Source of the DNA: a virus
IMG/VR virus record: IMGVR_UViG_3300033052_000029
Span: 1-55,253 of that record
Strand: one strand, 5' to 3'
DNA: 55,253 nt
A program made the position numbers and the translations under genes. The notes under the pieces were generated by a model, which saw nothing but the letters and a program-made list of their open reading frames with translations, had not been told where the DNA came from and did not search any database. Shown piece after piece: positions 28,836 to 36,205 of this stretch; position 1 is the stretch's first letter; every line of letters starts with the position of its first letter.

Positions 28836-29462
28836 ATGGCGCAGAAAGAGAAAGCGGCGCCGGACTGGGAGCGCATTGAAGCGGACTACCGGGCCGGCGT
28901 CCTGTCGGTACGGGAAATCGCAGCATCGCAGGGCATTTCGCACACCGCCATCCAGAAGAAGGCCAAGACCGAAGGATGGGAGCGCGACCTCGGCGCCAAG
29001 ATCCAGGCCAAGGCCGATCGACTGGTTGCCAAACGCGAGGTTGCCAAGCAGGTTGCCGCCGAACGGGTGGAAACCGACCGCGGAATCGTCGAAGCGAACG
29101 CCGAAGTTATCGCCCAGGTGCGCCTGAATCACCGTGGCGACATCGCCCGCGCCCGCAAGCTGTGCATGTCGCTGCTGGCCGAGATCGAAGTCGAGACCGA
29201 AAACCTCGACCTATTCGAGGAGCTGGGCGAACTGCTGCGCGCCGAGGACGACAAGGGCCAGGACAAGCGCAACGACGTCTACCGCCGCGTCATCTCGGGT
29301 GCCTCGCGCATCGACAGCATGAAGAAGCTGGCCGACGCCCTCAAGGTGCTCGTCGGCCTGGAGCGCGAGGCGTACGGCATCGATGCTGACCAAAAGGGCG
29401 CCGGCGGTGGTGACGAGATGGCCGCCGTGCTGCGCGACCTGATCGAGAAGCTGCCAGGATGA
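28836..29462 (+). CDS. terS: Terminase small subunit
   Basis: A 208-residue protein. The N-terminal HTH (ADYRAGVLSVREIAASQGIS, HTAIQKKAKTEGW) binds packaging-start DNA, and long central helices fit oligomerisation. AAGGAA lies upstream. It directly precedes, and overlaps by 4 bases, the large terminase gene. Whether packaging is pac/headful or cos cannot be told here; no cos-like element is evident next to it. Confidence 0.85.
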   Translation: MAQKEKAAPDWERIEADYRAGVLSVREIAASQGISHTAIQKKAKTEGWERDLGAKIQAKADRLVAKREVAKQVAAERVETDRGIVEANAEVIAQVRLNHRGDIARARKLCMSLLAEIEVETENLDLFEELGELLRAEDDKGQDKRNDVYRRVISGASRIDSMKKLADALKVLVGLEREAYGIDADQKGAGGGDEMAAVLRDLIEKLPG

Positions 29463-30778
29463 GCACCGGGAACCTGTTGCTCGATCGGCAGTTGGCCCGC
29501 TGGTATGCGCTCAAGGATCACCCGGTACAGCTAGCCCTCGTGGATGCAGTGCCCAATGGCGTGCGCTTTCCCCTGGTGCCCGCAGGTCGCCGCAGCGGCA
29601 AGACGGAGCGCTTCAAGCGCTTCCTCGTCAAGCAGGCGAACCGCGTGCCGGGCCCGTACTTCGCCGCGGCGCCGACGCACGACCAGGCGAAAAAGATCTT
29701 CTGGGACGACCTGAAGGCCTTCTCCCTGTCCAGCATGCATGCGAAGCGCCCGAGCGAGTCGGATCGCATCATCTACATGCCGAACGGGAGCGAGCTGCAC
29801 GTGATCGGCCTGGACAAGCCACAGCGCATCGAAGGCATCCCCTGGAAGGGCGGCGGCATCGACGAATTCGCCGACGTCAAGCCGGAAGCGTGGGAGGCGA
29901 ACATTCTTCCCGCGCTGAACACGGTCAACCCGCTGGACCCGCTGTATCGCGCCTGGTGCTGGCTCCTGGGCGTGCCCGATGGTCTGAACCACTACTACGA
30001 CCTGTGCTCGCGCGCCGAGACGGGTGTTGACCCGAGCTTCCAGGTGTTTCACTGGAAGTCGGCCGAGATCCTGCCGCCCGATGTCATCGTCGCCATGAAG
30101 AAGGCGATGTCGGAAAAGCAGTTCAAGCAGGAATTCGAGGCATCCTTCGAGACGGCCGGCGGCCGCATCTACGAGGACTACAGCAAGGCGAACCACACCG
30201 GCGAGCGGATCCTGCCGCACGAGCAGCTGATGTGGATGCACGACCAGAACTACACGCCCTTGTCCTCGGCCATTGGTGTGCGGCGCGACAACGTGCTGTT
30301 CCTGCTCGACGAGATCGTGCTCACCAGCGCGGTATCGAAGCAGTCCGCGATCGAGTTCGTCGAAAAGTTCAAGGCGCACGAGAACAAGAACGTGTTGATC
30401 TACGGCGACCCGGCGGGCCAGGCGGGCGAAAAGCATGGCCACGCATCTGACTACACCGACATCGAGGCGGTGCTGCGTGCGCATGGCTGGACGTACACCC
30501 GCAAGGTCAAGCCGGCGCACCCGGCGATCAAGGACCGCCAGAACGCGGTGCGCGCCAAGATCTGCACCGCAGACGGCGTGCGCAGCCTGTTCGTCAACCC
30601 TGCGACCGCGAAGTGGTGCGACAAGGGCCTGGCGACTGTGCAGCTGCAAGACGGGTCGACCTTCCAGGAAGACCAGAAGAACAAGTACCAGCACATCACC
30701 ACGGCGATCGGCTACTGCGTCGACGTCGAATGGCCAAGCATCAAGCGCACCGTCGAGATATCACCACTGAGGATGTAA
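29459..30778 (+). CDS. terL: Terminase large subunit
   Basis: A 439-residue packaging motor. Walker A is GRRSGKT at residues 43-49, Walker B GGGIDEFAD with Asp135-Glu136. The C-terminal RNase H-like nuclease has candidate metal residues Asp262 (HDQNYTPLSSAIG) and Asp317 (IYGDPAG). Length is normal for this group. It translocates DNA into the prohead and cuts it. It is followed 7 bases later by the portal gene. Confidence 0.93.
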   Translation: MSTGNLLLDRQLARWYALKDHPVQLALVDAVPNGVRFPLVPAGRRSGKTERFKRFLVKQANRVPGPYFAAAPTHDQAKKIFWDDLKAFSLSSMHAKRPSESDRIIYMPNGSELHVIGLDKPQRIEGIPWKGGGIDEFADVKPEAWEANILPALNTVNPLDPLYRAWCWLLGVPDGLNHYYDLCSRAETGVDPSFQVFHWKSAEILPPDVIVAMKKAMSEKQFKQEFEASFETAGGRIYEDYSKANHTGERILPHEQLMWMHDQNYTPLSSAIGVRRDNVLFLLDEIVLTSAVSKQSAIEFVEKFKAHENKNVLIYGDPAGQAGEKHGHASDYTDIEAVLRAHGWTYTRKVKPAHPAIKDRQNAVRAKICTADGVRSLFVNPATAKWCDKGLATVQLQDGSTFQEDQKNKYQHITTAIGYCVDVEWPSIKRTVEISPLRM

Positions 30779-30785
30779 GCCACCC

Positions 30786-32162
30786 ATGAGCAACGTACGC
30801 ACAAGGTCAGCCGCGGTCGAGAAGATGGCCGCCGACTGGCCGCTGATTAGCGCGCTGCTGGACGGCTCGCCCGAGATGCGCCGCATGGGCGAGGCCTACA
30901 TGCCCCGCCAGCCGCGCGAGGAAAAGGAAGACTGGCAATACCGCCTCGACACCGCCACACTGTACCCGGCATTCGAGCGCACCGTCGAGATCCTGGCCGG
31001 CAAGCCGTTTTCCAAGCAGCTCGTCATCGGCGAGAACGTACCGGCGCGCCTCAAGGGTTGGCTCGAACTGGTCGACCTGCGTCGCAACCTGCACGTGTTC
31101 GCGGCGAGCGTGTTCGAGGAGGCTGTTGCATTCGGTCTGTCGGGCATTCTGGTCGACTACCCGACCGTGAGCGGCCTGCGCACCGTGGCCGAGGAGAAGA
31201 AAGCCGGCGTGCGCCCGTACTTCGTGCACGTGCGCGCGCAGAATATCCTCGGCTGGCGGTCGAAAGTCGTCGCCGGCCGCGAGACGCTGACCCAGCTGCG
31301 CCTGCTCGAGCAGGTTGAGGAAGAGGATGGCGAATTCGGCACCGACGTTGTCGAGCAGGTGCGCGTACTGTACCCGGGCTACTGGGAAGTGTGGCGCCAA
31401 GCCGCCGACCGCCGCCGCAAGTGGATCAAGGTCGATGAGGGCCTATCCCTGGCGCGCATCCCGTTCGTGCCGGTCTACGGCAAGCAAGTCGCGTTCATGG
31501 TCGGCAAGCCGCCGCTGCTGTCCCTGGCCGAGATGAACCGCGACCACTGGCGCGAGAGCTCGGACCAGCGTGATTCGGTGCGCTTCGCACGCAAGCGCCT
31601 GCTGGTCCTGTCGGGCATCGATGGCGGCAAGGAGATCGTCGCCAGCTCGAATTACGCTCTGCAACTCCCGCAGGGCGCAGACGCAAAGATCGTGCAGGGC
31701 AGCGCCGAGTCGGTCAAGATCGGGCGCGAAGAGATCAACACCATCGAGGAGCAGATGCGCCAGGCCGGCGCCGAACTGCTCGTGATGCGCCCCGGCAAGA
31801 TCACCGCCACGCAGACCGCCAGCGAGGATCAAGGCAACCTGTGCGCGCTGCAGCGCATGGCCCTCGACCTGGAGGACTCGCTCGACGAAGCCCTGCAGCT
31901 GATGGCCGAGTGGGTGAGCGAACCCGCCGGCGGCAACGTTACTGTGTTCAAGGACTTCGGCGCGGCCAGCATGGATGCGGCAAGCGCCGAATTCCTGCTC
32001 AAGATGAACCAGGCCGGCAAGCTGTCGGACGAAACCCTGTTCGCCGAGACCCAGCGCCGCGGCATCGTGACGCCGGATGTCAAGTATGCTGACGAGAAGG
32101 ACCGCATCGACATGCAGGGCCCGGCGCCCGGCAGCGTGACCGATCCGGACCGCGATGAGTAG
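30786..32162 (+). CDS. Portal protein, DUF4055 family
   Basis: A 458-residue protein with DUF4055 portal features: RMGEAYMPRQPREEKEDWQY, RLDTATLYPAFERTVEILAG and FEEAVAFGLSGILVDYP, then a helical C-terminal region ending DPDRDE. It forms the dodecameric gate for DNA at one capsid vertex. It follows terL and overlaps the next gene by 8 bases. Confidence 0.88.
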   Translation: MSNVRTRSAAVEKMAADWPLISALLDGSPEMRRMGEAYMPRQPREEKEDWQYRLDTATLYPAFERTVEILAGKPFSKQLVIGENVPARLKGWLELVDLRRNLHVFAASVFEEAVAFGLSGILVDYPTVSGLRTVAEEKKAGVRPYFVHVRAQNILGWRSKVVAGRETLTQLRLLEQVEEEDGEFGTDVVEQVRVLYPGYWEVWRQAADRRRKWIKVDEGLSLARIPFVPVYGKQVAFMVGKPPLLSLAEMNRDHWRESSDQRDSVRFARKRLLVLSGIDGGKEIVASSNYALQLPQGADAKIVQGSAESVKIGREEINTIEEQMRQAGAELLVMRPGKITATQTASEDQGNLCALQRMALDLEDSLDEALQLMAEWVSEPAGGNVTVFKDFGAASMDAASAEFLLKMNQAGKLSDETLFAETQRRGIVTPDVKYADEKDRIDMQGPAPGSVTDPDRDE

Positions 32163-33279
32163 CGTCAACGAGCAGCTGCGCGACGCCGACATCGGCCACC
32201 AGGTCGACCTGCAGCAGTACGCGAACGGCGTGGTGCAGCGCATGCTGGCCCTGCTGAACCGGGTCGATAGCGACCTGTTCGCGCAGCTGATGGCCGCCCT
32301 GGAGCGCCTGCCGGCCGAGTCGTTCACGGTGGAGCGCCTGCAGCAGCTGCTTGCCAGCGTACGCGCACTGAACGCCCAAGCCTACGCCGCGCTGTATGGC
32401 GAACTGCAGGACGAGCTGCAAGCGCTGGCAGTGTACGAGGCCGGCTACCAGTTCAGCCTGTTCAAGAGCGCGATTCCGGTCGAGGCGCAGGTTGTGCTGC
32501 AGATCGATATCGCCACGGTGTCGGCCGAGCAGGTCTACGCCGCCGCGATGTCCCGACCCTTCCGCGGTCGATTACTATCGGAATGGGCCTCGTCAATAGC
32601 AAATGACCGCATGGCGCGCATCCGTGACGCCGTGCGCATCGGCTACGTCGAGAACCAGGGCATCAGCGAGATCGTCAAGCGCGTGCGCGGCACCCGGGCC
32701 AAGGGCTACAGCGACGGCATCATCGAGATCGACCGCCGGCACGCCGAGGCGGTGGTGCGCACCGCGATCAGCCACACGGCCGCGTTCACGCGCAACCGCT
32801 TCCTCGACGTCAACCGCGACCTGATCAAGGCTGTGGTGTGGACGTCGACGCTCGACAGCCGCACGTCCGAGGGCTGCCGCATCCGCGATGGCCTGCAGTA
32901 CACGCCGGGCGAGCACAAGCCGATCGGCCACACGGTGCCGTGGCTGTCCGGCCCTGGCCAGCTGCACTGGAACTGCCGCAGCACTAGCCTGCCGGTCACA
33001 AAAAGCTGGGCCGAGCTGGGCGGCGCCGACATCGGCGAGTTCAACCCGGCAACACGCGCGTCGATGGACGGGCAAGTGCCGGCCGAAACGACGTTCGCCG
33101 AGTGGATCAAGAAGCAGTCGGCCGCGCGCCAGGACGAGATCCTCGGGCCGACGCGGGGCAAGCTGATGCGTGACGGAAAGCTGACGCTGGACCGGTTCTA
33201 CAATGAACGTGGCCGATATTTGACGCTTGCACAACTGCGCGAACGTAATGCTGCCGCGTTCGCTGCGGCGGGCCTATAA
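32155..33279 (+). CDS. Head morphogenesis protein, Mu F / SPP1 gp7-like
   Basis: A 374-residue protein. The C-terminal Phage_Mu_F-type domain is clear: AVVRTAISHTAAFTRNRFLD, WTSTLDSRTSEGCRIRDGLQ and the GPGQLHWNCRSTSLPV motif with its conserved H-x-N-C-R. It is a minor capsid protein incorporated with the portal during assembly and possibly ejected with DNA. It overlaps the portal gene. Confidence 0.88.
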   Translation: MSSVNEQLRDADIGHQVDLQQYANGVVQRMLALLNRVDSDLFAQLMAALERLPAESFTVERLQQLLASVRALNAQAYAALYGELQDELQALAVYEAGYQFSLFKSAIPVEAQVVLQIDIATVSAEQVYAAAMSRPFRGRLLSEWASSIANDRMARIRDAVRIGYVENQGISEIVKRVRGTRAKGYSDGIIEIDRRHAEAVVRTAISHTAAFTRNRFLDVNRDLIKAVVWTSTLDSRTSEGCRIRDGLQYTPGEHKPIGHTVPWLSGPGQLHWNCRSTSLPVTKSWAELGGADIGEFNPATRASMDGQVPAETTFAEWIKKQSAARQDEILGPTRGKLMRDGKLTLDRFYNERGRYLTLAQLRERNAAAFAAAGL

Positions 33280-33296
33280 GGAAAGCAGGTGGAGTT

Positions 33297-33563
33297 ATGA
33301 ATAAGAAACAGCTGTTGGAGTGGGTGCATTCACTCCCTGATGACGCCGAGGCGATGCCGTTTGAGCTTTCGGAAACGAGAGACGAATGCGGAGATTGGGA
33401 GCGGCAGTTTGACCTTATTGGAAGCACTTTCCCCGCGGTATATCAGCAGCAGGTGCGTTCAGAGGTAACGTTACGCCTTCGTTTTACCGGCGTCGTCCAA
33501 GGCGAGTTTCAGCGCGACTATTTCGGGAATCCTCAATGGGCGAACGTTCGTCGCGTGAATTGA
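33297..33563 (+). CDS. Hypothetical protein, AT-richer
   Basis: An 88-residue protein starting MNKKQLLEWVHSLPDDAEAM, with GGTGGAG upstream. Beta-rich second half (SEVTLRLRFTGVVQGEFQRD). Codon use is visibly less GC-rich than the head genes around it, suggesting later acquisition with the neighbouring zinc-knuckle gene. Function unknown. Confidence 0.65.
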   Translation: MNKKQLLEWVHSLPDDAEAMPFELSETRDECGDWERQFDLIGSTFPAVYQQQVRSEVTLRLRFTGVVQGEFQRDYFGNPQWANVRRVN

Positions 33564-33573
33564 GTGATCGTCC

Positions 33574-33579
33574 TATAAT
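33574..33579 (+). promoter_or_regulatory. Perfect -10 box TATAAT, 6 bases before an ATG
   Basis: TATAAT lies between two late genes, 6 bases before the ATG at 33586, without a good -35. It suggests an independent, possibly leaderless, transcript of the zinc-knuckle gene. Confidence 0.55.
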
Positions 33580-33585
33580 CGTTAC

Positions 33586-33828
33586 ATGCCTTGCCTGACC
33601 GTCATCGAAGGTACGCCGCCTCCCGATACCCGGGAGCAGCGGGTCGTCGACCGAATCAAGAAGACGGCGCGCACGCCCGATCTGATCCAGTGCCACCGCT
33701 GCGGCTGCCGAGAGGTACTGCCGCTGACGACCGGCGCCGTGCTGAAGAATGGCAAGGTAAGTGGCGGCACGACGGTGCATGTGTGTGCTGCGTGCTTTAT
33801 GAAGGGCGAGCGTGTCGTGCTCGCGTGA
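33586..33828 (+). CDS. Zinc-knuckle moron protein
   Basis: An 80-residue protein. Cys36-x2-Cys39 and Cys67-x2-Cys70 form a probable zinc site (CHRCGC, CAAC). The N-terminus is polar (EGTPPPDTREQRVVDRIKKT). It has its own -10 box directly upstream and an intrinsic terminator (33983-34016) downstream, the promoter-gene-terminator plan of a moron inserted into the head operon. It might be expressed in the lysogen. Function unknown. Confidence 0.7.
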   Translation: MPCLTVIEGTPPPDTREQRVVDRIKKTARTPDLIQCHRCGCREVLPLTTGAVLKNGKVSGGTTVHVCAACFMKGERVVLA

Positions 33829-33982
33829 ACGTTTTTGCGATCAGTGGCTGAGACGCGCAGCCATGTGAACCTAGCGGACTGAGGTATCGAAACATCAGCG
33901 CCTTTCGGGTCGCTCCCGATATCGCAAATAGAGGGTTTGATCCGCGTGCTGCAGCGCCGGATATCAGCCCTCACCCCATTTC

Positions 33983-34016
33983 AAAGGCCAGCCTAACGCG
34001 CTGGCCTTTTTCTTTT
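33983..34016 (+). terminator. Intrinsic terminator before the scaffold gene
   Basis: AAAGGCCAGC (33983-33992) pairs exactly with GCTGGCCTTT (34000-34009) round a 7-base loop, followed by TTCTTTT. The 154 bases between the zinc-knuckle gene and this stem contain no clear ORF. Confidence 0.85.
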
Positions 34017-34089
34017 GCCGCAGCGCGGATGCAACGCGGCGCCCCGGGCGGATGCCTGCATACAGGTCGGATGACCAGAAAGCGAAACG

Positions 34090-34845
34090 ATGAAGCTCAA
34101 ACTTGACGCCGACGGCCATGTGGTCGTGCAAGACGGCAAACCGGTTTTCATTCACGACGATGGCAAGGAAGTGGCTTTCGACGCCCCTGGCACCATCCAG
34201 ACCATCAGCCGTTTGAACGCCGAGGCCCGCAGTCACCGCGAGCGCGCAGAAGCCGCCGAGACGAAGTACAAGCCGTTCGAAGGCATCGAGGACGCCGCGG
34301 CCGCGCGCAAGGCGCTCGACATCGTCAAGAACCTGGACCAGAAGAAGCTGATCGACGCCGGCGAGGTGGAAACCGTCAAGGCAGAGATCACCAAGGCATT
34401 CCAGACCCAGCTCGACCAGGCGACCAGCAAGGCGCAGACGCTCGAGCAAGCCCTGTACGCCGAGAAGATCGGCGGCTCGTTCGCTCGCTCGCCGCTGATT
34501 GTGGGCGACAAGGCCAAGCTCGCCATCCCCGCCGACCTGGTGCAGGCGCGCTTCGGCAGCGCCTTCAAGATCGAGGACGGCAAGGTCGTCGCGTACGACC
34601 CACAAGGCAACAAGATTTACTCCCGCTCGAAACCGGGTGAACTGGCCGACTTCGACGAAGCGCTCGACGTGCTGGTCGACATGTATCCGCACAAGGATTC
34701 GATCCTGAAGGGCTCGGGCGCATCGGGTGGCGGCGCCGGCGGTGGCGGTGGCCAGCAGCAGGGGCCGAAAGGCAATTTCGGTGGCGATCGCAAGGACCGT
34801 ACCGCAGCCATCGGTGCGATGTTCCCCGACCTGCCGAAGAACTGA
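34090..34845 (+). CDS. Capsid scaffolding-like protein
   Basis: A 251-residue protein. The charged coiled-coil middle (ISRLNAEARSHRERAEAAET to TSKAQTLEQALYAEKIGGSF) and a Gly/Gln-rich flexible C-terminus (residues 213-232), immediately before the capsid gene, fit a scaffold. Such proteins shape the prohead and leave before or during DNA filling. No protease gene is visible nearby. Confidence 0.75.
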   Translation: MKLKLDADGHVVVQDGKPVFIHDDGKEVAFDAPGTIQTISRLNAEARSHRERAEAAETKYKPFEGIEDAAAARKALDIVKNLDQKKLIDAGEVETVKAEITKAFQTQLDQATSKAQTLEQALYAEKIGGSFARSPLIVGDKAKLAIPADLVQARFGSAFKIEDGKVVAYDPQGNKIYSRSKPGELADFDEALDVLVDMYPHKDSILKGSGASGGGAGGGGGQQQGPKGNFGGDRKDRTAAIGAMFPDLPKN

Positions 34846-34867
34846 CGCAGCACGAACACAGGTTCAA

Positions 34868-34892
34868 GGGCCTCCCGCGTGGAGGCCTTTTT
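34868..34892 (+). terminator. Intrinsic terminator between scaffold and capsid genes
   Basis: GGCCTCC (34869-34875) pairs with GGAGGCC (34881-34887), followed by TTTTT. It may lower scaffold-to-capsid read-through or process the message. Confidence 0.75.
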
Positions 34893-34979
34893 ATTGCCGG
34901 CTATCTCGGATGAGGGCGGCGCACTGAGGTGGATGCCTCAATCAATGTTTCTCATAGACAACCACGATAAGGAATCATC

Positions 34980-35948
34980 ATGTCCCTCTCCCAGATGCAG
35001 GTGTTCAACTCCTACATTATGCCGGCGACCATCGAGACGCTGGCCCAGATGGTCGACAAGTTCAACGAAGCGTCGAACGGCACCATCCGCCTGACGACCG
35101 AAGGCTTCGACGGCGACTTCCTGCAGGAGTCGTTCTTCGCTGCCATCCATTCGGCTCAGCGCCGCGTGAACCGCTACGCCGCCCAGGCTGCCGCGACCCC
35201 GACCGACCTGACCCAGCTGAAAATGTCGGCCGTCAAGGTCGCCGGCGGCTTCGGTCCGATCCGCTTCGAGCCGTCGCAGCTGACCTGGCTGAACAAACCG
35301 ACCGCGGAAGGCATCGAAGTCGCCTCGCGCAACTTCGCCGAAGCCCTGCTGGCTGATCAGCTCAACACCGCAATCGCCGCCCTCGCCGCAGCGATCAGCA
35401 ACCAGGCCGCCGCAACGAACGACGTGTCGGCCACCGCCGGCATCGACTACTCGGCCATCAACGGCGCGCATGCCAAGTTCGGCGATGCATCGGGCCAGAT
35501 CGTCGCCAACGTCCTGACCGGCGCCGTGTTCCACCGCCTGATCGGCCAGAACCTGGCCAACGCCAAGAACCTGTTCGAAGCGCGCAACGTGCAGGTGGTC
35601 GACATCCTCGGCCGCGCCATGATCGTCACCGACGCCCCGGCACTGTACGTGGCCGGCACCCCGAACAAGCAGCGCGTACTCGGCCTGGTCGAAGGCGCAG
35701 CCACCGTGTTCGACGGCTCGGACATCATCAGCAACATCCAGACCAGCAACGGCCAGACCCGCATCGAAACCACGATGCAGGTCGACTACACCTTCGGCCT
35801 GGCCCTGCGCGGCTACACCTGGGACGAAGCGAACGGCGGCAAGTCGCCGACCGACGCCGCCCTGGCTACCGGCTCGAACTGGGACAAGGTCGCCACCAGC
35901 ATCAAGCAAACCGCCGGCGTCATCGCCATCGGCGACGAAGCGAAGTAA
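34980..35948 (+). CDS. Major capsid protein
   Basis: A 322-residue protein starting MSLSQMQVFNSYIMPATIET, with AAGGA 6 bases upstream. The order scaffold, capsid, connectors, the length, and segments such as FLQESFFAAIHSAQRRVNRY and QVDYTFGLALRGYTWDEANG are typical of a group of HK97-fold capsid proteins. Codons are uniformly GC-rich and regular, as expected for a highly expressed gene. It has no N-terminal delta domain, consistent with a separate scaffold. Confidence 0.85.
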   Translation: MSLSQMQVFNSYIMPATIETLAQMVDKFNEASNGTIRLTTEGFDGDFLQESFFAAIHSAQRRVNRYAAQAAATPTDLTQLKMSAVKVAGGFGPIRFEPSQLTWLNKPTAEGIEVASRNFAEALLADQLNTAIAALAAAISNQAAATNDVSATAGIDYSAINGAHAKFGDASGQIVANVLTGAVFHRLIGQNLANAKNLFEARNVQVVDILGRAMIVTDAPALYVAGTPNKQRVLGLVEGAATVFDGSDIISNIQTSNGQTRIETTMQVDYTFGLALRGYTWDEANGGKSPTDAALATGSNWDKVATSIKQTAGVIAIGDEAK

Positions 35949-35956
35949 TACTCTAG

Positions 35957-35983
35957 GCTGGGCCCTTCGGGGCTCGGTCTTTT
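35957..35983 (+). terminator. UUCG-loop hairpin with T-run after the capsid gene
   Basis: GGGCCC (35960-35965), TTCG loop, GGGCTC (35970-35975), then GGTCTTTT. A weak terminator or an mRNA 3'-end stabiliser behind the capsid gene. Confidence 0.6.
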
Positions 35984-35995
35984 CACGGAGACACC

Positions 35996-36184
35996 ATGAG
36001 CAAATCCGAGAACGTCATCTACGAGCCGCACCCGGTTTCGCCGGAGCGCAAGGCAGAGCTGCGCGCCGAGGGCCTACGCATCATCGACATCCAGTTCAAG
36101 CCGACCGACGTCGAGCCTGAAGCGCAAGCCGAGGCTGCAGCCGAACCGCAGCCAGCTCCGCGCGGCCGCAAGACCAGCAAGTAA
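35996..36184 (+). CDS. Small acidic late protein
   Basis: A 62-residue protein starting MSKSENVIYEPHPVSPERKA, with CGGAG upstream. An acidic, Ala/Glu/Pro-rich C-terminus (EAQAEAAAEPQPAPRGRKTS) follows a short structured part (ELRAEGLRIIDIQFKP). Small proteins behind the capsid gene are often head-completion factors, which is only a possibility here. Confidence 0.62.
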   Translation: MSKSENVIYEPHPVSPERKAELRAEGLRIIDIQFKPTDVEPEAQAEAAAEPQPAPRGRKTSK

Positions 36185-36205
36185 CCGAACACACAGGAAT
36201 CCACT

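Noticed and set aside
29531-30694. 387-codon minus-strand frame opposite terminase
   Set aside because: Shadow of the large terminase gene, no ribosome site or motif.
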